From contig JBBPIG010000008.1 in NCBI GenBank assembly GCA_038040445.1, positions 1 through 64,000 on the forward strand: DNA of 64,000 bases, read 5' to 3'. Within the stretch, counting starts at the first letter, position 1, and each line of letters opens with the position of its first letter. The stretch is from Acidobacteriota bacterium (GTDB lineage Bacteria; Acidobacteriota; Blastocatellia; UBA7656). Below, piece by piece: positions 27,990-35,565 of the stretch. The notes beneath the pieces are model-generated. The model was not told the origin of the DNA. It was given only the letters and a program-made list of their open reading frames with translations, and ran no database searches. The position numbers and the translations under genes were made by a program.

Positions 27990-28305
27990 AGAGTACCCTA
28001 CCCTCCCGAATTGCCCTGGTAGTCACATAGTTCCGGACCCCGGCCCACTCTTCGACCTCCTCAGGCGTTCGCCAGAGAATGTCTATCGGCGTGGAGAGGC
28101 CGCCCAGCGCCCGGTAAGCCGAAATGCTCCGTTTGTGGGGGGGCTCCGACGAGTCCTTGATCACGAGGAGATCGACGTCGCTGTCGGGCTTGGCATCCCC
28201 GCGAGCTCTACTGCCGAAGAGGATAATGCGGTCAGGATCGATGGCCTCGACCAGCCTGCGGACCATTTCCTGAAGAACGGATTCATCTGCGATGACTTGT
28301 ACCAC
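27973..28305 (-). CDS. MNT-type nucleotidyltransferase
   Basis: 110 residues from GTG 28305 (VVQVIADESVLQEMVRRLVE). A GGAGG lies about 12 bases upstream, inside the end of the preceding frame. The minimal nucleotidyltransferase signature GSRARGDAKPDSDVDLLV has both metal-binding Asp residues. In HEPN/MNT modules this enzyme AMPylates the HEPN toxin. It overlaps the HEPN gene and appears intact. Confidence 0.9.
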   Translation of the reverse strand: MVQVIADESVLQEMVRRLVEAIDPDRIILFGSRARGDAKPDSDVDLLVIKDSSEPPHKRSISAYRALGGLSTPIDILWRTPEEVEEWAGVRNYVTTRAIREGRVLYEKRS

Positions 28306-28309
28306 GGTC

Positions 28310-28430
28310 TTATTTTCCCTCCTCGAAGGCGCACTTGGCCAGCAGGTCTCGGGGAATCTTCTTGACCTCAATGTTGTCGGGAATTTTCAGCCCTCTGACG
28401 CGGCGACTGCAGTAGATCAACATCGTGTCT
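28310..28430 (-). pseudogene. C-terminal fragment of a DNA methylase-like gene
   Basis: The last about 39 residues of the open frame (TMLIYCSRRVRGLKIPDNI, then EVKKIPRDLLAKCAFEEGK) resemble the tail of adenine-specific methylases that accompany Res-type helicases. This attribution is from memory and moderate. Its position directly before MNT-HEPN-Res fits an original order of methylase, MNT, HEPN, Res. Confidence 0.4.
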
Positions 28431-28622
28431 TCATGCAGAAAGTTCGTCAGCCATGTTGTTGCTGAGCCACGGACCGTACGCTCGATCTCTGCGAAAACCC
28501 GGGCCCGGTGTATAGAGAAAATCAATATCGCTGTCGGGTCAGAAGTCATCGCGAAGTGCCGAGCCAAAGAGATCGAGTCTGACAATGCCCCAACGCCGGC
28601 AAAAATCAGACTGTCTCTTTTT
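28431..28622 (-). pseudogene. Second MNT nucleotidyltransferase, decayed
   Basis: In a frame different from the surrounding open frame the minus strand reads FCRRWGIVRLDLFGSALRDD, then F, a stop, and PDSDIDFLYTPGPGFRRDRA, ending in MADELSA and a stop at 28431. This is the classic GS-x10-D-x-D nucleotidyltransferase core with an internal TGA at 28539-28541. The C-terminal half is lost. Confidence 0.8.
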
Positions 28623-28816
28623 GTGGTAGCTCGATGGTCATTTCTCGCTGTTTTCAGCGACTCGCGAATAGTATGCTTTGCGTTCCACGGATCGTCAATT
28701 TCAATGGAGTCCCATCGCTCGAACTCGCGATGATTGTTGACCGCTGGAACCCACAGACTTTTCGCGGTGCTGACCTCTGCCGTCTTGTCTTTCTTCAGCT
28801 CACCCGATACTTCCAC
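28623..28816 (-). pseudogene. C-terminal fragment of a Res-type restriction helicase
   Basis: About 64 residues, including SLWVPAVNNHREFERWDSIE and IDDPWNAKHTIRESL, match the conserved C-terminus of Res-type restriction subunits (LWVPAVNNHGGFGRW...DPWDA style). It has no start of its own family and runs on, in frame by chance, through the decayed MNT segment to the methylase tail. Confidence 0.65.
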
Positions 28817-28819
28817 AAT

Positions 28820-29121
28820 CTGATGAAAGAAGACTATGCGTAATTGAACTACTTCGACGTCTGGTTTCCGTTGCTAGCCCCGAGTTCCGCGTTGCTCAAG
28901 TGGCTGAAGAGCCGTGAGTGCCGAGCGAGCAAGCGAGATGGTCGAAGTTTAGAGAGCGCTACATTGCCGAGATGAAGAAGACCGACGCGCAACAGGCGAT
29001 CAAGCTCTTGGCCGAGTTAGCCAGAGCTACTCCGTTGAGCATAGGGTGTTACTGCGAGAACGAGTTAGCCTGCCATCGCTCGATACTGCATGAATTGATC
29101 GAATGCGCAGTGGACGTTTAG
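28820..29121 (+). pseudogene. Decayed second copy of DUF488
   Basis: This is a direct repeat of the 3' part of the gene at 27005-27403: the same DYFDVWFPLL, RERYIAEM and SIGCYCENELACHRS sequences at high nucleotide identity. It carries an in-frame stop (GCG TAA) near 28842 and a frameshift near 28917. The 5' third is barely recognisable. The two copies bracket the MNT-HEPN remnants. Confidence 0.85.
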
Positions 29122-29292
29122 AGACGCAGCACGCTTGCCTGCATCAGTCTGCGTATGCTTCGGGACGGAAGCATTGTATGACCAACTATGCGACTAACGA
29201 GACAACCGTCGTGACGCTGTTGGATAGCAGATGTTTCCAATCCAAGCGATCCTACAGTACAATGCGGCTTCCAATCATTGGGAGCGAATACT

Positions 29293-30567
29293 GTGCACAA
29301 GGCTTACCGGTTCGTACTGGGATTTGACGACGACCTTGTCGCTAGCACACTTGAGCGCCTTGGCGCCTCGAAGAGACATTCTGTCCTAGATCCTTTTTCC
29401 GGGACCGGCACGACACTAGTCGAGTGCAAGAAGAGAGGTATCGACTCAATCGGGTTCGACGCGAATCCGGTCTGTGTTTTGATCTCCAAAGCCAAGCTGG
29501 ATTGGGGCATAGGGGCCCGCCGAATCGAAGAGTCGGTCAAGGACATCGTCAAAGCATTTGATCGCAGGTATGCAGCTTATCTCCGGGCTTATAGACTACG
29601 AAAGAGAACAAACCAGTACTACTCACCACTTGAGCATCCGTTGTTCGAGCGAACGACCGCTGGAAGATTTCTTATTGAGTCGGGTATTCTGAAGCGCGGC
29701 TGGATGAGCCCTCGCCCTGCGCTCAAAACCCTGCTGCTTACGACTGTGATCAATGAACGCGTCGGAGATACTCGAACTCAGCGGTTCCTGCTGACGTCTC
29801 TTCTTGATTTGTTAGTGCCCGAGATTAGCAATATGCGGTACGGACCTGAGATTTACAGGGCAGTAAGAAGGCGAGATGTCGACGTGATAGGTCTATTCAA
29901 AGAAAGAGTGCAAGCGAATCTTTCGGTTCTGAATGAACTGCGCCAGGGGTGCCGCGCGTTTCCTTCATCTAGCGTCTCTCTGGGGGATTCAGTAAACGGC
30001 GGCCTAAATACCATACGAGATAGCTCGTTAGATTTCGTGGTCACCTCACCTCCCTACCCTTCAGAACATGATTACACTCGCCTAACAAGGCTTGAGTTGA
30101 TCTTCAGTGGCTTTGTTTCTGAGAAAGCGGACATTCGAACTATTAAGCAGAGATTGCTGCGTTGCTGCACGCGCAACATATATTCGGGAGACAATAAGTA
30201 CAAAGACATCTCACGATTCCGCAGTGTTCGGGGTCTTGTAGACAGAATTAGCGAAGAGGCCCAGAACCATTCCCATGGCTTTGCCAAGCTATACAGCCGC
30301 GTAGTAGAAGAATACTTTGGGGGAATGTTTTGGCACTTCCAGCACATTGCTCGCGTCTTGCGCTTAGGTGGCAGGTGCGCCTACATTGTCGGAGACCAGG
30401 CCTCCTTCTTTTCGATTCAGATCAAGACAGCTGAGCTACTCTCACGAATAGCAACATCCAAGGGTGTCGGGCTCCGCGAGATAGAGGCGGTTAGGCTCAG
30501 GCCGCTCAGGGGAACAACGGGACGGCAGAACTCCAACTATGAATGGCTTCTCATCCTTGAAAAGTGA
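29293..30567 (+). CDS. Site-specific DNA methyltransferase
   Basis: 424 residues from GTG 29293, with GGGAG eight bases before it. The AdoMet-binding motif I is DPFSGTGTTLVECKKRGI (about 33-50). The catalytic motif IV TSPPYPSEHDY (about 251-261) identifies an amino-methyltransferase of N4-cytosine or N6-adenine type. Motif I precedes motif IV, and a helical insert of about 190 residues lies between. The C-terminal GGRCAYIVGD and SNYEWLLIL complete the fold. It is the first of three closely spaced co-directional genes and its base composition looks less GC-rich than neighbouring genes. Target sequence is unknown. Confidence 0.88.
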   Translation: MHKAYRFVLGFDDDLVASTLERLGASKRHSVLDPFSGTGTTLVECKKRGIDSIGFDANPVCVLISKAKLDWGIGARRIEESVKDIVKAFDRRYAAYLRAYRLRKRTNQYYSPLEHPLFERTTAGRFLIESGILKRGWMSPRPALKTLLLTTVINERVGDTRTQRFLLTSLLDLLVPEISNMRYGPEIYRAVRRRDVDVIGLFKERVQANLSVLNELRQGCRAFPSSSVSLGDSVNGGLNTIRDSSLDFVVTSPPYPSEHDYTRLTRLELIFSGFVSEKADIRTIKQRLLRCCTRNIYSGDNKYKDISRFRSVRGLVDRISEEAQNHSHGFAKLYSRVVEEYFGGMFWHFQHIARVLRLGGRCAYIVGDQASFFSIQIKTAELLSRIATSKGVGLREIEAVRLRPLRGTTGRQNSNYEWLLILEK

Positions 30568-30651
30568 AGATTCCTTCGCGTGTCGGGAGCGCACAAAAAG
30601 AAACCGTGCCGACGGGATCACTGCTGGCTAGCGCAGAGGGGGGAGAACACT

Positions 30652-32249
30652 ATGGCTAAGATCAAAGTACACGAGAAAGCACTCGCACACCTTAGTCGAG
30701 GTCTTTACAGAAGCCCAGCCAGTGCCCTTCGCGAGCTGGTGAGCAACGCTTGGGACGCAGGTGCTACCGTTGTTCGCATCAATACAAACTACCCCTTATT
30801 TTACCAACTGTCCGTAGAGGACAACGGAGCAGGATTCACTAGAGAGGATTTCGAGAACCTAATGGAAGGAGGCGTCGGGAACAGCGAGAAAAGAACAGCA
30901 GCCGAACCCGAGCCTCTTCCATTTGACCGCCCCCTTATTGGCAGGTTGGGAATCGGGTTGTTGGGTATAGCTCAAATCTGCGGTGCGTTTACCATTGTTT
31001 CCAAGCCTAGTCACGGAAACGGGTTCAGAGCGAGCGTACGCCTCTACGATTTGCTAAAGGAGCGCCTCGACAGAAAGGATAGCGAGCTTGTTAAGGAGGT
31101 CGAGGTCAAGGAGGCGCAGTCAGAGACTGCACCTAAGCCCGACGAGAGCGGGCAGCAAACGATAACAGAAGTTGATATCGGAGAGTACTCGTTCGAAGAC
31201 TACGACGAAGCTGCCTATAAGAGAGGAACGCGAATAACGGCCGACGACGTTCACCCTACTTTTGTGGATACATTTCAGAAGTCGCTGAAGTTTGAGAAAT
31301 TCAAACCGCCGCCGCTCGACTGGTCCAAGGCTCTAAAAATTGCTTCGTCCGTCCATTCATTACAGGAGCTCGGAGACTATTGGAAACTACTATGGGAGTT
31401 ATCGGCGTCATGCCCGCTCACCTTGGCGAGCAAGCACTGCCGCGCAAGCTCGTTGCGGATGAGCAAGTCAAGCTTGAAGGCTACAGGTTTAGAGTGTTTG
31501 TGGATGGGAGACAGTTGTTCAAACCAGTCAGGCTTCGCGGCAACCCTGGGGGATATACGATAAAGGCGATAGAATCGCAGCACGTCAAAATCTATGGCAA
31601 GAACCTTACGTTCCACGGGTACATCCTTGTTCATGAGGGATTGAGCATCAAACCCGACGAACTCCGTGGCATATTAATCAGGATCAAGAACGTCAGCATC
31701 GGGTACTACGATCCCTCAATGTTGGACTATAGATTCAACGAAGGTCCGAGAAGCCGCTGGCTCACTGGTGAGATCTTCGTAGATGAAGGCTTAGAGGATG
31801 CTCTGAACATCGACCGAGATAGCTTCAACCGCTTTCATCCTCAGTTTCGGGCTATTCAAAACTATGTCCACAAGGTGCTTCGAGAAGAAGTGTTTCCTGA
31901 AGTCTATAGGAAGATTGAGGACCGATCCTTAGATCGAGAGATTACAAGAGAACAAGCCCGTGAAGAACGGCTGGCCGCGACGATTGCTAACGTTGTGAAT
32001 TCACCCGTCAAGGTACGTGAGCGGGCGAAAGCTCAACCAGATGAGTTGCCAACAGTCGAGATAGTAGACAAACCTAACGCGATGGAAGTTGTCTTGCCGC
32101 GTGTCGATGAGTTAGAGACAAAGCGTCCCAACCGGCAGCTTGCTGCCGCGATGCTAACTATTTACGAGGTCGCTCTGCGGGAGAGAACTCGCGACAAGCA
32201 ACGTTCTGCATTTACGAGACTCCTGCTCGATTTACTCTCTAAGTGGTAA
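30652..32249 (+). CDS. GHKL (HSP90/MutL-like) ATPase, frameshifted
   Basis: From ATG 30652 (GGGGGAG upstream) the Bergerat ATP-binding fold is clear: N-box ELVSNAWDAG (28-37), DNGAGF (57-62) and GRLGIGLLGIAQ (97-108). The frame breaks near 31420, and the protein continues one base back as GEQALPRKLVADEQVKLEGY through DIDRDSFNRF-like NIDRDSFNRFHPQFRAI to LLDLLSKW. Joined, it is about 532 residues. One missing base explains the break and I see no slippery site. It is either a sequencing error or a recently inactivated gene. Related GHKL ATPases act in DNA repair, chaperoning and some phage-defence modules. Confidence 0.8.
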
Positions 32250-32265
32250 CGGGATAACTACCGGA

Positions 32266-33417
32266 ATGTTCAAGTACGAAGATGATCTCCTAAAGCACTA
32301 TGTCAGGCTGGAGGGGTGGCTGCCAGCGTGCAAGAGGCGCCAAAGATTTGTTCGTTCGGCGGCGAGTAAGCCAAAATCCCTTAGGCGTCTGCGATATTTT
32401 ACGTTTTGCGCGGTGGGGGCGGTGGACGTGTTGATGCTCGACGTTGAAAAGGTAATCAGGGTGTCCAGCGACGGTAGGTTCGACACCGTCGCATTCTTTG
32501 ACAAGGACCCTGAATCTGTTGCCGAGACTCTTAAGAGAATCCCTGGGGCTAATGGGTTCCCCGGGGACTTCACTACCATAGTTCTTATGGAAGACCCAGA
32601 CGAGGAAACAGTGCTAGCAGATTCTCAGGTTTTAGAAGCACGCCGCGAAGAGTTAGATGAGTATCTCACCCGCCGCCGCCAACTACGGCTCGGGCAGCGC
32701 CGTGATTTCATCAGACTTTTCCCTTTCGATGTAATCAACCTCGACTTGGAGGAATTCCTGTTTAAGCCTAACGACCCCTTACCAGGTAGAGTTATCAACT
32801 CGCTTCGCAAGGTCTTCGAATGGCAGCGACGTCCCGTGTCTACAGTTCCGCGGCAATCTACGCAGAGTCTTAGTGGATTCAGCCTGATGTTTACGACTCA
32901 AATCGGGCCACCCAATATCGGTGAGGACTACTTGCGAGAGTTGCAGGAGTGTCTTGAAAGTAATCTCGCCGATGATACAACACTCGGCGAGGCACTGGCT
33001 GCTCGCACTGGTTACGGTGACGTGGCGGCGCTCCAGCAGGGAAACTTCGACAGTTTCTTTGAGCTGTCCGTGCCTAAGACGATTGCCGCAGTTTTAGAAG
33101 AGGAGGACTGGCACGTTGACCCAGAGCGCGGCATAACCATCTTTGAATTCGAGCGTCCTTGGAAGCAAGGCACCTACAAGATGTTACACTTGGTTATGGA
33201 CGTCACGCGAAACAGTCCACCAAGAGAAAAGAGAGCTCCAGGAAGGCGGTGTAGACAGGCGCGACTGGCCTATCGATCTGTCGTACGCCAGCTATTCTCT
33301 GATCAGGTGGATTTGGTGACACCTGAGGCTTTAGATGAGAACTTCTTGCGCGCTAGCCTGGAGCTAATCAAAGCGCGAAGAAGAGAATATTATTCAGAGG
33401 AAGAAGACAACGCCTAA
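32266..33417 (+). CDS. Uncharacterised methyltransferase-like protein
   Basis: 383 residues, starting 16 bp after the GHKL gene. No close family is recognised. The first 180 residues look like a Rossmann methyltransferase fold: RYFTFCAVGAVDVLMLD (motif I region), TVAFFDKDPES (acidic second strand) and FPFDVINLDLEEFLFK (motif IV-like Asp). The style resembles TcmP-like three-Cys-motif partner proteins. The C-terminal half (EWQRRP onward, LMFTTQIGPPNIGEDYL, EEEDWHV) is unassigned. Tight spacing with the ATPase suggests one functional unit. Confidence 0.6.
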   Translation: MFKYEDDLLKHYVRLEGWLPACKRRQRFVRSAASKPKSLRRLRYFTFCAVGAVDVLMLDVEKVIRVSSDGRFDTVAFFDKDPESVAETLKRIPGANGFPGDFTTIVLMEDPDEETVLADSQVLEARREELDEYLTRRRQLRLGQRRDFIRLFPFDVINLDLEEFLFKPNDPLPGRVINSLRKVFEWQRRPVSTVPRQSTQSLSGFSLMFTTQIGPPNIGEDYLRELQECLESNLADDTTLGEALAARTGYGDVAALQQGNFDSFFELSVPKTIAAVLEEEDWHVDPERGITIFEFERPWKQGTYKMLHLVMDVTRNSPPREKRAPGRRCRQARLAYRSVVRQLFSDQVDLVTPEALDENFLRASLELIKARRREYYSEEEDNA

Positions 33418-33488
33418 GCTTTCCTTCCGCGAGAACTGCCCCTTCTCGCCGCCGAGCCCTCGCTGGCTACTGGTTTGGCGCGGGGCCG

Positions 33489-33590
33489 TTAACAAAGATT
33501 AGGAATGCTCGCGAGATGTGCAGCGGTGAGTGGCTTCACTTTCATTGCTTGCTGAGAGAAGCCAGGCGGTTTTGTCGCTTCAGATGGAGA
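33489..33590 (-). pseudogene. Duplicated 3' end of the 34349 hydrolase gene
   Basis: The minus strand reads NRLASLSKQ, then one frame over MKVKPLTAAHLASIPNL and a stop. The intact hydrolase ends DRLAFLSEQLNVKPLTAAQLASILDLY. About 100 bp of the hydrolase 3' end is therefore repeated here, directly after the three-gene cassette. It occupies part of the 241-bp gap 33418-33658. Confidence 0.7.
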
Positions 33591-33658
33591 GCATCCATTG
33601 ATTGGATTGAGGAAAGCGTGGCCGCTGAAGCAGTCTTAGCAAACACTTGTGACACATA

Positions 33659-33994
33659 TTAATTCAGAACCCAGACGCCGCTCTCATGAATTGCGTCGTA
33701 CATCGCGTCCGGCGCGAGATCAGCGCCGCCGGGCCACTGGACCGCGCCCATGACGACTCGCGCGCCAGCGAACACGGCGGGGTGGCGTAGCGGCTCGAAG
33801 ACTGTGCCGTCGACCTTACTACTACTGAGAAACTCCCGCATATCTACCTTCCCCGACGTGCCATCGACGAACGTCACTTGCAATTGCTCGTTCGGTAACA
33901 CGGTCACCGAAGTCACTCGCCAGGGGACGGTGTGACTGATCTCGGGCGCTACTTCAAAGGCTCGATCGGTCTCGGGGTTTGCAGTTGACTGCAT
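33659..33994 (-). CDS. DUF2442 domain protein
   Basis: 111 residues from ATG 33994, with GGAGG ten bases before it. VTSVTVLPNEQLQVTFVDGTSGKVDMREFL and LAPDAMYDAI are DUF2442 hallmarks. These proteins commonly pair with DUF4160 as a presumed toxin-antitoxin-like module. The DUF4160 partner is present here only as a truncated remnant overlapping this start. Confidence 0.85.
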   Translation of the reverse strand: MQSTANPETDRAFEVAPEISHTVPWRVTSVTVLPNEQLQVTFVDGTSGKVDMREFLSSSKVDGTVFEPLRHPAVFAGARVVMGAVQWPGGADLAPDAMYDAIHESGVWVLN

Positions 33995-34112
33995 AGGTTC
34001 CAATCCTCCATCAGTTCTTCACGATGCTCGGCCGCCCACTCAAGTACCAAAGCCATCGCGCGGCGCGGCAACGTACCCCGCAGCACGCTAAGGTCGCTAA
34101 ACAGTATCACGC
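33949..34112 (-). pseudogene. Truncated DUF4160 gene
   Basis: The frame gives DLSVLRGTLPRRAMALVLEW and AAEHREELMEDW, the C-terminal half of DUF4160, ending at a stop 33949-33951 inside DUF2442. The N-terminal half is missing and replaced by sequence leading into the 171-bp palindrome. Confidence 0.75.
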
Positions 34113-34125
34113 AAATACCGCCGGA

Positions 34126-34296
34126 CGGCAGTCGGGGGATTGTTCATCCACAGCCTACACCAGCGGCGCACAAGAGGCTTTCGGAGTTCCTCTCGCGCGC
34201 GCCCCTCGCGCCGCGAGGGGCGCGCGGGAGAGAAACCAAAGGAGAGGAACTCCGCTCTTTCCTGTAGGCTGTGCATGAACGATTCCCCAACTGCCG
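34126..34296. repeat. 171-bp nested palindrome
   Basis: Three nested inverted segments: an outer arm CGGCAGT...TCATCCACAGCCTACAC paired with GTAGGCTGTGCATGA...ACTGCCG, a middle GGAGTTCCTCTC paired with GAGAGGAACTCC, and an inner GCGCGCCCCTCGC paired with GCGAGGGGCGCGC. The whole element could fold into one long stem. It contains no coding frame. It lies at the edge of the accessory island. It may be a non-autonomous mobile element or a recombination scar. Confidence 0.75.
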
Positions 34297-34348
34297 TTGG
34301 GGGGATTTAACACAATCTCTGCTGTTGGGGGTATTGGACGTGCTGGCC

Positions 34349-35311
34349 CTACTGTTTCGGTTCGGGCGGCTGATACAGATCGAGGATGCTCGCGAGTTGT
34401 GCAGCAGTCAGTGGCTTCACGTTGAGTTGTTCACTCAAAAACGCCAAGCGGTCGCGGCGGGCTTCGGCGTTCAACGCATGTGGCGCGTCGTACAGCTTGA
34501 ACCGCTTGGGCTCGCTCACGATTGCCGCGTACTGCCGTGCTCCATCCGGCGTCAGATACTTTTCCTCGGTCGCGTACTGCATGAAGACCACCGCTGGCGC
34601 TGCGTGAGACACGAACTTGCCGGGATCAAGCCAGGTGTACTTGGCTATAAAAGCGTCGAACCGTTCCGGGCCTATCTTCTGGCGATACTCCTCGTAGTTC
34701 TTCGCTTTCATGTCCACTTCATCTGAGAGGCCGCCGGCCATCAGCACAAACGCTGCAAAGCGCCTATCGATGCCGCTGAGGAAGCCACCTACCGTCGCGT
34801 TGTAGCTGTGCCCGACGTATGCGATGCGCTTCGGGTCGACGTCTTTGCGGGCAATTAACAAGTCGACGCCGCGCCGCATGTCTACGATCTGCTGCACGAG
34901 GTCATCGGCTTGCTGGTCGTTCAGAGGTTCGCGGTTCTCTACGTGACCGGGACGCGCTACAGGTCCGTCTGTGAGCAATGAGACAACACCCGAATGGGCG
35001 AGCGCCACGGCCTCGTCGAGAAACTCTTTGCGATTGCGCATTGGCGAGTTCTCCCAGTACCAGTGTCCCCAGATCACGGCGGCGAACGGGCCTGCGCCTT
35101 TCGGCACGACGAGGTAGGCGGGAACGCGCCCACCTTTTGGACTCGCGTAGGAGATGTCGTGGATGGCGATGTCCCCTCGTCGCTCGACCCCGATTTCTTT
35201 GACGTCGAGTTTCGTGTTCTTATCGTAGTCAAAACGGCGAAGCAAGTCCGCGTCTTGAGCGAACAACGGTGAAACACTAGTCAACAGAATGAGAGTGAGT
35301 GTGAGCCACAT
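34349..35311 (-). CDS. Secreted alpha/beta hydrolase (dienelactone hydrolase-like)
   Basis: 320 residues with a signal peptide (MWLTLTLILLTSVSPLFAQ). The alpha/beta hydrolase core shows the nucleophile elbow GHSYNA (S169) and a C-terminal His in YDAPHALN (H278). AYLVVPKGAGPFAAVIWGHW forms the oxyanion-side strand. The substrate is unknown, perhaps an ester or peptide in the periplasm. AGGAGGTCC precedes ATG 35311. A partial copy of its 3' end lies at 33489-33590. Confidence 0.85.
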   Translation of the reverse strand: MWLTLTLILLTSVSPLFAQDADLLRRFDYDKNTKLDVKEIGVERRGDIAIHDISYASPKGGRVPAYLVVPKGAGPFAAVIWGHWYWENSPMRNRKEFLDEAVALAHSGVVSLLTDGPVARPGHVENREPLNDQQADDLVQQIVDMRRGVDLLIARKDVDPKRIAYVGHSYNATVGGFLSGIDRRFAAFVLMAGGLSDEVDMKAKNYEEYRQKIGPERFDAFIAKYTWLDPGKFVSHAAPAVVFMQYATEEKYLTPDGARQYAAIVSEPKRFKLYDAPHALNAEARRDRLAFLSEQLNVKPLTAAQLASILDLYQPPEPKQ

Positions 35312-35565
35312 CGTCGGACCTCCTTATAGTGATGAGCCAGAGGCGAACGGTCCATGCAGTTGGGGATCATACACGCTTACCTGATGCGCTGACTACAGCC
35401 CTACCGTTGCCCCGCCAACCGAAGGCGCCCGCCGGCTTAGACTGTGAAATTTGTCGTGATAATCGAGGAATCGGATTTCAGAACGGTCGCCGCTCTCGCT
35501 TGACGGTCTTAGACGGCTGTGAAAAAGTGCTCGCGCGCACAAACTACAACGGAAAGGTGACGAAC

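Noticed and set aside
28310-28816. 168-codon frame as one intact gene
   Set aside because: It is a chance chain of three fragments: Res tail, dead MNT in another frame and a methylase tail.
31380-31440. Programmed -1 frameshift in the GHKL gene
   Set aside because: No X-XXY-YYZ slippery sequence or downstream hairpin is visible near the break.
31380-32249. Second half of the GHKL gene as a separate gene
   Set aside because: It has no ribosome site, begins inside the preceding frame, and continues the same protein family across the break.
34126-34296. Integron attC site
   Set aside because: Long and GC-rich, with no recognised R/L box pair and no integron integrase in the window.
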